DNA of 64,000 bases from Pelomonas sp. Root405 (GTDB lineage Bacteria; Pseudomonadota; Gammaproteobacteria; Burkholderiales; Burkholderiaceae_C), in contig NZ_LMDU01000017.1 in NCBI RefSeq assembly GCF_001425165.1, positions 95,154-159,153 on the forward strand, in the 5' to 3' direction. The translations under genes and the position numbers were made by a program. The notes below the pieces were generated by a model, which saw nothing but the letters and a program-made list of their open reading frames with translations, did not search any database and was not told the origin of the DNA. Shown one piece after another: positions 14,040 to 29,147 of this stretch; positions within the stretch are counted from its first letter, which is position 1, and the number at the start of each line of letters is the position of its first letter.

Positions 14040-16540
14040 CACACGCGAGCCAACCCGAGCAGGTGGGCCACGTCCTTGAAGAAGATGCGCGCATGCGCCA
14101 TGGGCCGCGCGCGCACCAGGCGCTTGTGCATGTAGGCGTCGAAAGTGAGCTGCTGCACGTCGCGGTCGCGGCAGATGCTGACGAAGCGCTCGCGGCGCTT
14201 GTCGCTGCTGTACCAGAAGCGCTGCATCAGGCCGAGGATCCAGAACACCCGGCCGTGCTCACGCATGAAGCGTTTGCGGGCCAGGGCGAGCGACTTCACA
14301 TCGCCGGTCTGCAGCAGCTGCTGCACCGCCTCGGCAGCCAGGCGGCCGCCGAGCATGGCGTAGTAGATGCCCTCGCCCGACGCCGGTGCGACGACACCGG
14401 CGGCATCGCCGGCCAGCACGACGTCGCGGCCGTTGTCCCAGCGCGGCAGCGGCTTCATCGGAATGGGCGCGCCCTCGCGTCGGAGCGTTCGTGCATGTGC
14501 CAGGCCGGCAGCGGCGCGCAACTGCATCACGCCGCGGCGCAGCGAGAAGCCCTTGTCGGCGCTGCCGGTGCCGATGCTGACGCTGGCGCCATGCGGGAAC
14601 ACCCAGCCATAGAAGTCGGGCGACAGCTCGCCGCGGTAATGCACCTCGCAGCGGCTGCCAAGGTAGCCGGCTGGCGCCACGTCGGGGACGGCGACGATCT
14701 CGTGATACGCGAACACGAAGCGGCCCTGGTCTGCGCCGGGCACGCACTGCTGCGCCACCTGCGAGCGTGCGCCGTCGGCGCCGATGACGGCGCGGGCGCG
14801 CACGCTTTGCGACCCGCCGTCGGCGCTGTAGTGCAGAACGCTGATGCCGTCCGGATCGCGGGCCACGCGCTCGAAGCTGCCGGTGCGGCGCACGGCGCCA
14901 TGCGAGGCGGCGCGCTCTCTGAGCCATTCGTCGAAGTGCTCGCGGTCCACCATGCCGACGAAGCCGCCTTCGATGGGGATGTCCACCTCGACCGCGCGTG
15001 GGGAAATCATGCGCGCCGCTGTGGCGCGCGCGACCAGCATGTGCTCGGGGATGGCGAAGTCCGCTATCAACCGCGGCGGAATCGCGCCGCCGCAGGGCTT
15101 GATGCGGCCGGCGCGGTCGAGCAGCAACACGCGCAGGCCCTGCAGCGCCAGGTCATCGGCCGCCGTCGCGCCGGCAGGACCACCGCCGACGACCACCGCA
15201 TCAAAGTCCACCGGCTGGCTGAGGTTCATACCGCTCTCCCAAGTTGATGCGCGCGGACCTGGCTCAGGCTCCACGCGCGCGGCCAGGCGGGCAGCCCACA
15301 AGAACAGCGCCGCGTCGAGCAGGAAGACCAGCGCATAGGCCATGCCGGCGTCGGCCAGCAGCCAGCGCGTCAGGTCACTGGCTGCGGTGCCCAGCACACC
15401 ACCCAGCGCAAAAGCCATCGCCTGCGCCGCGCCCCACAGGCCCATGCGCACGCCCTCGTGGCCGCCTTCCGGCGCGTCACCGGCACCGGCCAGGCCCATC
15501 ATGGAACCGATGGCCGCGATGGAAAACGCACCGGTCGCCAGGCCCAGCGCAAAGACATTTGCCTGAAGCGGCCAGGTCGGGCCCACCAGGCTGGCACACA
15601 CCAGCCCGCCCAGCGCCAGCGCCGAGGCCGCACAGCCCCAGACAGTCCAACTGCGCAGCGAGCCCCACTGCCGACCCGCCCAGCGGCTGCCGGCCGCGGC
15701 GGCCAGCAGCATGCCGACCAGCGCGCCGCCATGCTGTGTGCCGGACAGCTTGGTGGTGGCGCCAGGGGTCAGGCCGAACACCAGGCCAGCGAAGGGCTCC
15801 AGGATCAGGTCCTGCATGCTGAAGGCCAGCATGGACACGAAGACGAAGATGGTGAAGCGCCGCGCGCGCGGCTCGGCCCAGGCGTCCTGCAGGGCTTGCT
15901 TGAAGGACAGGGCGACGGCTGGCTGGGGTGACGGTTGCGCCGCCCCTTCCAGGCCGATCAGCGCCAGCGCGGTCAGCAACACGGCCGACACCGCCACGCC
16001 GCCCGCGACCCACAGCAGCCGCTCGGCCGAGAACGGGTCGAGCAGGCTGCCAGCCACGCCCGCCGTCACGACGAAGCCGGCAATCATCATGATCCAGACT
16101 GTCGTGGCCGCCGCTGCGCGCCTGTCGGCCGGCGCGCGCTTGGCCAGCAACGCCAGCAGCGAGGTGCCGCTTGCGGCCACGCCTAAGCCGATCAGCGTGT
16201 AGGCCAGCACCGCCAGCGCGATGCCGCCGGCGGTGCTGCTGCCCATCCACACCGTGGCCAGCGCCGCCAGCCAGCCACCTGCGGCGAGCGTGACCATGCC
16301 GCCCATGATCCAGGGCGTGCGGCGCCGGCCCAGGTCCGAGCCATGCCCCATGCGCGGACGACTGACCTGCACGACGTAGTGCAGGGCCAGCAGCAGGCCC
16401 GGCAGCAGCGCCGGCAGCGCCATCTCCACGACCATCACGCGGTTCAACGTCGACGTGGTCAGCACGACGACGGCGCCGAGGCTGGCCTGAACGAGGCCAA
16501 GGCGAAGGATGCTGGCCCAGCCGAATGAGCTGCTGCTCAT
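14039..16540 (-). CDS. bchP: fused PucC/LhaA-family transporter and geranylgeranyl reductase BchP
   Basis: One uninterrupted 833-codon frame encodes two proteins. Residues 1 to about 420 form a 12-span MFS protein of the bacteriochlorophyll-delivery family (TLNRVMVVEMALPALLPGLL; FSMQDLILEPFAGLVFG), the counterpart of ORF428 beside bchP in Rhodobacter. After a short linker (RVEPEPGPRASTWESG), residues 438-833 are BchP, with the FAD motif VVVGGGPAGATAADDLALQG and the GGR motif DRAGRIKPCGGAIPP. BchP reduces the geranylgeranyl tail to phytyl. No stop separates them. A strong internal ribosome site precedes Met438, so free BchP may also be made. The start overlaps the bchG stop (ATGA). The homologous genes are normally separate, so this is either a true fusion or stop-codon loss. 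Confidence 0.85.
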   Translation of the reverse strand: MSSSSFGWASILRLGLVQASLGAVVVLTTSTLNRVMVVEMALPALLPGLLLALHYVVQVSRPRMGHGSDLGRRRTPWIMGGMVTLAAGGWLAALATVWMGSSTAGGIALAVLAYTLIGLGVAASGTSLLALLAKRAPADRRAAAATTVWIMMIAGFVVTAGVAGSLLDPFSAERLLWVAGGVAVSAVLLTALALIGLEGAAQPSPQPAVALSFKQALQDAWAEPRARRFTIFVFVSMLAFSMQDLILEPFAGLVFGLTPGATTKLSGTQHGGALVGMLLAAAAGSRWAGRQWGSLRSWTVWGCAASALALGGLVCASLVGPTWPLQANVFALGLATGAFSIAAIGSMMGLAGAGDAPEGGHEGVRMGLWGAAQAMAFALGGVLGTAASDLTRWLLADAGMAYALVFLLDAALFLWAARLAARVEPEPGPRASTWESGMNLSQPVDFDAVVVGGGPAGATAADDLALQGLRVLLLDRAGRIKPCGGAIPPRLIADFAIPEHMLVARATAARMISPRAVEVDIPIEGGFVGMVDREHFDEWLRERAASHGAVRRTGSFERVARDPDGISVLHYSADGGSQSVRARAVIGADGARSQVAQQCVPGADQGRFVFAYHEIVAVPDVAPAGYLGSRCEVHYRGELSPDFYGWVFPHGASVSIGTGSADKGFSLRRGVMQLRAAAGLAHARTLRREGAPIPMKPLPRWDNGRDVVLAGDAAGVVAPASGEGIYYAMLGGRLAAEAVQQLLQTGDVKSLALARKRFMREHGRVFWILGLMQRFWYSSDKRRERFVSICRDRDVQQLTFDAYMHKRLVRARPMAHARIFFKDVAHLLGLARV
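15230..15242 (-). promoter_or_regulatory. internal ribosome binding site before the BchP domain
   Basis: GGGAGAG (15240-15234) lies 4 nt before the ATG at 15229 within the fused frame, exactly where free-standing BchP proteins begin. It points to possible internal initiation of a separate 396-aa BchP. Confidence 0.55.
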
Positions 16541-17415
16541 GACACCACCCCGCGCAGCGCAAAGGCGCTCACCAGCATCCCCGACACGTACAGCGGAACG
16601 CCGGCTCCGCTGTACCAGACGGCGCGCTCCAACGGGCTGGCGACGAAGCGCTTCATCATCAGCAACTGCACACCCAGCAGGCCGACGACGGCCAGCCCGT
16701 GCCAGCCCTGCCCCCACTGCCAGAGCAGCAGGGCCACCAACACCTGAGGCGCGGCCATGACCAGGGAGGCCACCCAGGCGGCCCGCGAGGCGCCGAGCAT
16801 GACGGGCAGGGAGTCGATTCCCATCTGCCGGTCACCCTTGATGGATTTGAAGTCGTTGAGGGTCATGATGCCGTGCGCGCCCAGGCTGTAGAGCAGCGCC
16901 AGCGTCAGCGAGCGGGCATCGGGCCAGGTGCCCATGGCCATCACGGCCGCGCCGGTGATCCAGGCCAGGCCTTCGTAGCACAGGCCACAGGCGGCGTTGC
17001 CCCACCAGCCATTGCGCTTGAGGCGCAGCGGCGGCGCGCTATAGGCCCACGCCAGCAGAAGGCCGACCACGCCGGCCAGAAAGCCCGCCGTGCCGAGTTG
17101 CCAAGCCAGCAGCAACGACAGCAGCGTCCAGAGGATCGCGATGTACAGGCCCCAATGGCCAGGCATGCGGCCAGATGGGATTGGGCGCTGCGGTTCGTTT
17201 ATCGCGTCGACATGGCGGTCGAACCAATCGTTGACGGCCTGACTGGTGGCACAGACGAAAGGCCCGGCCAGCAACACACCGGCGACGATCAGCGGCCAGC
17301 GCCCTTCGACGGGCATGCCCGACGCCACGACCCCGCAGGCAAAGGCCCACATCGGCGGAAACCAGGTGATGGGCTTGAGCAGTTCGGCGACAGCCGAAAG
17401 AGCGGGGCGCTGCAT
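16537..17415 (-). CDS. bchG: bacteriochlorophyll a synthase BchG
   Basis: This 292-aa UbiA-family prenyltransferase has eight or nine membrane helices and the two Asp-rich motifs NDWFDRHVDAINEPQRPIPS (about residues 62-81) and LNDFKSIKGDRQMGIDSLP. It esterifies bacteriochlorophyllide a with geranylgeranyl diphosphate in the membrane. The family N-terminus (ELLKPITWFPPMWAF) begins only 12 residues in, so this ATG is well supported. It heads the leftward superoperon to bchD. The perfect PpsR site and a sigma70-like promoter end 7 nt before the ATG, with no room for a Shine-Dalgarno sequence. Confidence 0.96.
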   Translation of the reverse strand: MQRPALSAVAELLKPITWFPPMWAFACGVVASGMPVEGRWPLIVAGVLLAGPFVCATSQAVNDWFDRHVDAINEPQRPIPSGRMPGHWGLYIAILWTLLSLLLAWQLGTAGFLAGVVGLLLAWAYSAPPLRLKRNGWWGNAACGLCYEGLAWITGAAVMAMGTWPDARSLTLALLYSLGAHGIMTLNDFKSIKGDRQMGIDSLPVMLGASRAAWVASLVMAAPQVLVALLLWQWGQGWHGLAVVGLLGVQLLMMKRFVASPLERAVWYSGAGVPLYVSGMLVSAFALRGVVS

Positions 17416-17422
17416 GCAGCCT

Positions 17423-17450
17423 ATTCTGAGCTGACGCAGTCAAATGTCAA
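17423..17450 (-). promoter_or_regulatory. bchG superoperon promoter, sigma70-like
   Basis: Reading leftwards: consensus -35 TTGACA (17450-17445), a 16-nt spacer, -10 CAGAAT (17428-17423), then AGGCTGC and the bchG ATG. The -35 is also one half of the PpsR palindrome, which extends upstream from it. The predicted transcript start lies at or next to the start codon. Confidence 0.6.
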
Positions 17451-17462
17451 TCTAGATTTACA
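17445..17462. promoter_or_regulatory. PpsR/CrtJ binding site upstream of bchG
   Basis: Perfect TGT-N12-ACA (TGT 17445-17447, ACA 17460-17462) with a palindromic TCTAGA-type centre. It lies between the bchG start and the ppsR stop. TGTCAA on its left arm is the complement of the bchG -35 element. Confidence 0.85.
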
Positions 17463-17488
17463 CAGGCCGGAGGAACGGCCCGCTGACG

Positions 17489-18961
17489 CTACTCGGCGCC
17501 GGCCGGTCCCATGTCCTGGATGCCGTAACGACGCAGCTTCACATAGAGGCTTTGCCGCGACAGCCCGAGCATTTCGGCAGCAGAGGCCCGGTTATCGCGG
17601 GTCAGCTCCAGGGCCGCCTCGATGCACAGGCGCTCGATCAGGTCCGTCGTCTCGCCGACGATGTCCTTGAGCGGCAGGCGCCCCACCAAGCCGGTGAGCT
17701 GCTCGGCCGAGCGGGGCAGCTGACGGCTGGAACGCCCATCCGCCGGCAGGCGGCGTGCGACATCGCGGATGGAGAAACCCAGGCAGGCCTGCGGGCCGTC
17801 GGGCACGGCCACCGCCGAGATCTCGACCGCGCCCGGCTCGCCGTAGCCGTTACGCAAGGTGGTCGGGAACAGCCGCAGAACACCGTGCTGGCGCAGGTTG
17901 CCGATCAGCACATTCAGGTCCACCGAGGAGCGACCCAGCCAGCGATCCAGTGACTGGCCGACGACAGACTCGCCCACGCCCAACTGCAGCATGTCGCTGA
18001 AGGCTTGGTTGGCACTAAGGACGCGGCCTTGCATGTCGGTCAACACAAAGGCGTCAGGCATCGCGTTGACGACATCGAGCAGCGACGGCACGTTCGGCGC
18101 ATTGCTCGCAGCGGGGCCGACGATCAGCGCACCCGTGGGCGACAGGCGTACCAGCAGCGAGGTGGTGCTGTCCTGCTTGAAGACGGTTGCGGCCAGCTTC
18201 AGCTCGGTATGGCCATTGGCCAAGCGAACCAGCATGTCCGTACTGCGCCCAGCGCTGCGCGCCTGCGAAAACTTGGCGTAGGCCTCGGCCTGGCTTTCCA
18301 CGGCCAGTAGTTCGGTGAAGCTGCGACCGACGATGCGCTTGGACGAATCGCCGAGCACGCGCGCCGCCGCAGCATTGTGTTCGAACACGACGAGCGAGGT
18401 GGCGTCCAACACCAGGACGGCCTCGTCGACGGCTTCGAAGAGCAGACGGTAGCGTGCCTCGGTGTGACGCAGGCGCAGGTAGTCGCGCTCCATGGACTGC
18501 TGGGCGTCCACCAGGCGCTGCTGCACGGCAGCCACCTCGCGCAGGTCGCGGCCCAGGGCCAGCACGTGGCCCTGAACGCCCATGGGCACCATGCTGTAGC
18601 TGACTGGCAGTTCGAGGCCACCTGCCAGCGCATGGTTGACCTGGCGCTCCGGCCGCTCGCCCTGGTTCTCGGGGCTGTTGCCGGCCGTCGCCGCAGCCAG
18701 CATGGCCGTGACCTTGCCGCGGTTCTCGATGGTGACGGTTTCAGCCCAGCGCCGGCCGACCCATTGACGAAGCTCGCCGAGCTCCTTGGTGTGGCTGGTC
18801 CCCAGGGAGATGTCGCGGATCACGCCTTGGCTGTCCAGCACCAACGCCAGATCAGCGGCAGCCGCGACCACGGCGGCAAGGACGTCGGCATTCAGATCAG
18901 CAAAATAAAGCTCGGGAGCTTCAAACAGCTGATTGGTGGCCGATGTGCCAAGCTTGTGCAT
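17489..18961 (-). CDS. ppsR: PpsR/CrtJ photosynthesis regulator
   Basis: This 490-aa protein has PAS domains (about residues 25-140, 165-275 and 290-400) and a C-terminal Fis-type helix-turn-helix (DNRASAAEMLGLSRQSLYVKLRRYGI). It binds TGT-N12-ACA sites, found here upstream of crtI/bchO, bchG and bchF. PpsR of Rubrivivax is known to act both negatively and positively. Only two cysteines exist: Cys446 next to the HTH, equivalent to the redox Cys of other PpsR proteins, and Cys393 in the last PAS domain. The partner Cys between the first PAS domains in Rhodobacter is absent (SLLVRLSPTG). AGGGAG precedes the ATG. It follows ppaA by 94 bp. Confidence 0.95.
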   Translation of the reverse strand: MHKLGTSATNQLFEAPELYFADLNADVLAAVVAAAADLALVLDSQGVIRDISLGTSHTKELGELRQWVGRRWAETVTIENRGKVTAMLAAATAGNSPENQGERPERQVNHALAGGLELPVSYSMVPMGVQGHVLALGRDLREVAAVQQRLVDAQQSMERDYLRLRHTEARYRLLFEAVDEAVLVLDATSLVVFEHNAAAARVLGDSSKRIVGRSFTELLAVESQAEAYAKFSQARSAGRSTDMLVRLANGHTELKLAATVFKQDSTTSLLVRLSPTGALIVGPAASNAPNVPSLLDVVNAMPDAFVLTDMQGRVLSANQAFSDMLQLGVGESVVGQSLDRWLGRSSVDLNVLIGNLRQHGVLRLFPTTLRNGYGEPGAVEISAVAVPDGPQACLGFSIRDVARRLPADGRSSRQLPRSAEQLTGLVGRLPLKDIVGETTDLIERLCIEAALELTRDNRASAAEMLGLSRQSLYVKLRRYGIQDMGPAGAE

Positions 18962-19055
18962 CGAGCTCCCTGAGTTGCGAGAGGCAGCATCAGGGACGCC
19001 GCCGGAAGATATAGAAGACAGCCGGGACCGCTGGGGCGATGCATTTCAGCACCAG

Positions 19056-20060
19056 TCAGGCTGGCCTGACGCTGCTGACGCCGGCGTTTGCGGCTTCGAC
19101 CGCGCTGCAGGCTTCGCTGGCCATGGCGTCGGCACCGCAGAGCGCTGCCAGATTCGCCAATTCGCCGGCCATCGGTCCGCCGACCATCACAAAAAGATCG
19201 CGATTAGCTGACGCTTCTCGCATGTCAAGAATAGCAGACGCTACGTGAGGAATGCTGTCCCCCGTGGCGATGGACAGTCCGAACATGTCGAACCAGTTGC
19301 CGGTCAGCCGGCTCCGCAAATCTGTCCAGTCGGCCTTGGGTTCGCATTCGACGTCCCAGCCGGCCCGGCTGAAGAACTCCGCCGCCATGACCACACCGAA
19401 GGTGTGTTGCGCGCCCGGCACAGCGGCCAGCAGGGCGCGATGGCTGTCGGCATCGGGCCGGGCCACCTGGTTGAATCGGCTGCCCTGCTCGTGCAGGACC
19501 CTCTGCAGACGCCACAGGCCGATGGTGACCTGCGAGAAATCGTAGCGATCCTCTTCCCACATCTCACCCATCCAGCGCGCGCAGGGCGCCAGCAGGTCCA
19601 GGAAGACCTGCTCCTGCGACGCGCCGGCATCCAGCAGCGCCCGCACATAGCTGCTTGCGCTGTCAGCATCGCCTTCGGCGGCCAGTCGCGCCAACGTGTG
19701 CACATGCTCCGTCGTCAAGGTGAGCGGCGGCAGCGGCGGGCGGTCCTGCAGGGGCTGCGCGCTGTGCATCAACATCAGGCGCGGGATGATCTCCAGCTCG
19801 ACGATGCGTGAGAGCTGCATGTCCTGTGATGTGTTGCTCGCCACCAGATGCGGTGAAGTGAGGCGCGGCCTTTCGCCGTCGTCGAGCGGCGCCAGCCGAC
19901 CTGACAACTCGGCGCTTTTAAGTGCCAGCATCTCTGCCAGCGTCAAGGGGTCGGCCTGAATCGGCAACTGACCCCTGGCTGCACCGCGGGAAGCCGCGGC
20001 CATGGCACGCGGCGCTTGCTGGCGCTTGGCCAGCCTGTTGATCGTCCATCCAGCCACCAC
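19056..20060 (-). CDS. ppaA: PpaA/AerR, cobalamin-binding-type regulator of PpsR
   Basis: This protein of about 334 aa has a helical cap with the B12-cap motif MGEMWEEDRYDFSQVTIGLWRLQ cut at about residues 164-186, then a flavodoxin-like cobalamin-binding domain (SCHIC type) with His219 in GAQHTFG, the position of the cobalt ligand in AerR. AerR/PpaA proteins modulate CrtJ/PpsR in response to light through adenosylcobalamin. The usual start is one of two adjacent GTG codons (20060 or 20057) behind GAGGAG. Shorter isoforms from internal starts, known for AerR, are possible. It sits directly upstream of ppsR on the same strand. Confidence 0.9.
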   Translation of the reverse strand: MVAGWTINRLAKRQQAPRAMAAASRGAARGQLPIQADPLTLAEMLALKSAELSGRLAPLDDGERPRLTSPHLVASNTSQDMQLSRIVELEIIPRLMLMHSAQPLQDRPPLPPLTLTTEHVHTLARLAAEGDADSASSYVRALLDAGASQEQVFLDLLAPCARWMGEMWEEDRYDFSQVTIGLWRLQRVLHEQGSRFNQVARPDADSHRALLAAVPGAQHTFGVVMAAEFFSRAGWDVECEPKADWTDLRSRLTGNWFDMFGLSIATGDSIPHVASAILDMREASANRDLFVMVGGPMAGELANLAALCGADAMASEACSAVEAANAGVSSVRPA

Positions 20061-20295
20061 GGTCTCCTCGTGGGCTGGTTGGCAGCAAGGGTTCCATTTG
20101 AGCGGCCGGAATCGTCTGTTCCAGTCCTCGGCGCTGGGTGGCGTCAGAAATCGCTACTGCTAACCGTTTTGTTCGTTGATCTGTTCTTGTTGATGACTGC
20201 GGCGTCGCGCGCCAACGGGGGCTGACAGGCGGCTGAGGCAATGTCGAGGATGCCGCCGACTTGCGTCAAGCTGATTTTCCCGATTTCTGGTTATT
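20061..20295. other. intergenic control region between ppaA and bchF
   Basis: Non-coding stretch between the divergent ppaA and bchF. Its right end holds the bchF control sites. In the remainder only a modest AT-rich patch (about 20155-20195) could be a ppaA promoter; no clear -35/-10 pair, Fnr site (TTGAT-N4-ATCAA) or terminator was found. Confidence 0.4.
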
Positions 20296-20329
20296 TGTCT
20301 AGTTTTGTTTACGTCAATTCTAATTGACA
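20296..20329. promoter_or_regulatory. two overlapping PpsR sites upstream of bchF
   Basis: Site 1 is TGT-N12-ACG (20296-20313); site 2 is CGT-N12-ACA (20312-20329). Each misses one base of the consensus, and they share the two bases CG. Site 2 is otherwise a strong palindrome, GTCAATT-CT-AATTGAC. Two adjacent sites are expected to allow cooperative PpsR binding, as known for CrtJ. Confidence 0.75.
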
Positions 20330-20352
20330 GTCGGCTGCCGCAGGCCTAGATT
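20324..20352 (+). promoter_or_regulatory. bchF superoperon promoter, sigma70-like
   Basis: Consensus -35 TTGACA (20324-20329), a 17-nt spacer, -10 TAGATT (20347-20352), then CGGCTCC and the ATG at 20360. The -35 forms the right arm of PpsR site 2. The gap from -10 to ATG is again 7 nt. Confidence 0.65.
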
Positions 20353-20359
20353 CGGCTCC

Positions 20360-22179
<1,820 letters not shown>

Positions 22180-22191
22180 ATCGAACGCACC

Positions 22192-23725
22192 ATGCAACTC
22201 ACCCTCTGGACCTACGAAGGCCCGCCCCATGTCGGCGCGATGCGAATCGCCACGGCCATGCGTGATGTGCACTACGTGCTGCACGCGCCGCAGGGCGACA
22301 CCTACGCCGATCTGCTGTTCACGATGATCGAGCGCGCCAACAAGCGCCCGCCCGTCACCTACACCACCTTCCAGGCCCGAGACCTCGGCGGCGACACCGC
22401 GCAGCTGTTCAAGGACGCCGCCCGCGATGCCTACGAGCGCTTCAAGCCGCAGGCGCTGCTGGTGGGTGCCTCCTGCACGGCCGAGCTGATCCAGGACGAC
22501 CCCGGCGGCCTGACCCAGGCCCTGTGCCTGCCGGTGCCGGTCATTCCGCTGGAGCTGCCGGCTTACCAGAAGAAGGAAAACTGGGGCGCTGCCGAAACCT
22601 TCTACCAGCTGGTGCGCCACCTGGCAGTCAAGCCCTCGCAGCCGCGCGTGGAGGGCGACAAGCCCCGCTGCAACATCCTCGGGCCTACGGCCCTGGGGTT
22701 CCGCCACCGCGACGATGTGCGCGAAATCCGACAGCTGCTGGAGCTGATGGGCATCACGATCAACGTGGTTGCGCCCCAAGACGCGTCGCCCGCTGACCTG
22801 GCGCGGCTGGCCGATGCCGACTTCAACGTCGTGCTCTACCCCGAGGTCGCGCACCAGGCCGCCAGCTGGATGACACGCAACCTCGGCCTGCCCGCCACCA
22901 AGACCATCCCCATCGGCGCCGCCGCCACGCGCGAATTCATCCGCGAAGTGGCCGCGCTGGCCGGGCTCGACCCCGACCTGACCGCTGCACAGGCCCAGTC
23001 CCGCTCGCCCTGGTACGCCAAGTCAGTCGACTCCAACTACCTGACTGGCAAGCGCGTGTTCGTTTTCGGTGACGCGACGCACGCCATCGCCGCCGCGCGC
23101 GTGGCCGCCACCGAGTTCGGCTTCAAGGTCGTGGGTCTCGGAACCTACAGCCGCGAGTTTGCCCGCGACGTGCGCGAGGCCGCCGCGCGGTACGGCGTCG
23201 AAGCCCTCATCAGCGACGACTACCTCGACGTGGAAGCCGCCATCACGGCCGCCGGCCCCGAGCTGGTACTGGGCACGCAGATGGAGCGCCACATCGCCAA
23301 GCGCCTGGGTCTGCCCTGCGCGGTCATCTCGGCGCCGGTGCATGTACAGGACTTCCCGGCGCGCTACTCGCCGCAGATGGGGTTCGAGGGCGCCAACGTG
23401 TTGTTCGACACCTGGGTCCACCCGCTGATGATGGGGCTGGAGGAGCACCTGATCGGCATGTTCCGCGGTGACTTCGAGTTCCACGAGGACGCCTCGCCCT
23501 CCCACCTTGGCGGCGCGGCCATCAAGCCGCAGGCCGCGCCGGCGCTCATCGAAGTCCCAGCGGAGGCGCCGGAGGTGAGCGCAACCCCGACCGCCGCAGC
23601 GTGGGCACCGGACGCCGAAAAGGAGCTGCGCAAGATCCCCTTCTTCGTGCGCGGCAAGGCCCGTCGCAACACCGAGGCCTACGCGCTCAGCCAGAGCGTG
23701 GCGGTCATCACCATCGAGACGCTGT

Positions 23726-23754
<29 letters not shown>
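22192..23754 (+). CDS. bchB: light-independent protochlorophyllide reductase subunit B (BchB)
   Basis: This 520-aa protein starts [20 protein letters not shown]. Asp36 ([13 protein letters not shown]), the unusual fourth ligand of the NB [4Fe-4S] cluster, and the segment [19 protein letters not shown] are present. The C-terminal domain ([20 protein letters not shown]) is the conserved BchB cap that covers the substrate. Partner of BchN. It overlaps the bchH start by 29 nt if the first bchH ATG is used. Confidence 0.96.
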
Positions 23755-28445
<4,691 letters not shown>

Positions 28446-28446
<1 letters not shown>

Positions 28447-29147
28447 TGGACTCCCCCAACTACACCGCGCGCCGCGGCGAGATCGAGACCTACTTCGACC
28501 GCACCGCCGCCGATGCCTGGGCGCGGCTGACGTCCGATGCACCCGTGGGCCGCGTGCGCGCCACCGTGCGCGCCGGCCGCGACCGCATGCGCGCCACGCT
28601 GCTGTCCTGGCTGCCCGATGACCTGCGCGGCCGCCGCGTGCTGGATGCCGGCTGCGGCACCGGCGCGCTGGCCGTCGAGGCGGCCTGCCGCGGCGCAGAG
28701 GTGCTGGCCGTCGACCTCTCGCCCACGCTGGTGGACCTGGCCCAACAGCGCCAGCCGGCGTTCAACGGCGGGGGGCGCATCGACTTCCGCTCGGGCGACA
28801 TGCTGGACCCGGCACTCGGCGAATTCGATTTCGTCGTGGGCATGGACTCATTGATCCACTACGAGCCCGCCGATGCGGTCGAGGTCATCGCCGGTCTGGC
28901 CCAGCGCACGCGGTGTTCGCTACTGTTCACTTTTGCACCCAGCAGCCCGGCGCTGCAGTTGTTCAAGGCGGCCGGCAAGCTGTTCCCCCACGGCAACCGT
29001 TCGCCGTCGATCGTGCCGGTGGCCGAGCGCCAACTGCACCGTCGCCTGGACGCCCACCCCGGGCTGTTGGCCTGGGACGTACGCCGCAGCCAACGCGTCT
29101 CCAGTGGGTTCTATACCTCGCAAGCCATGGAGCTGGTGCGGTCATGA
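28446..29147 (+). CDS. bchM: Mg-protoporphyrin IX methyltransferase BchM
   Basis: This 233-aa SAM-dependent methyltransferase esterifies the ring-C propionate of Mg-protoporphyrin IX. The SAM motif RVLDAGCGTGALAVEAACRG, the acidic LAVDLSPTLVDLA and the BchM-type HYEPADAVEVIAGLA are visible. The ATG is in TGATG overlap with bchL; the lhaA ATG overlaps its stop (ATGA). It sits logically between chelatase (bchH) and cyclase (acsF) in the same transcript. Confidence 0.95.
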
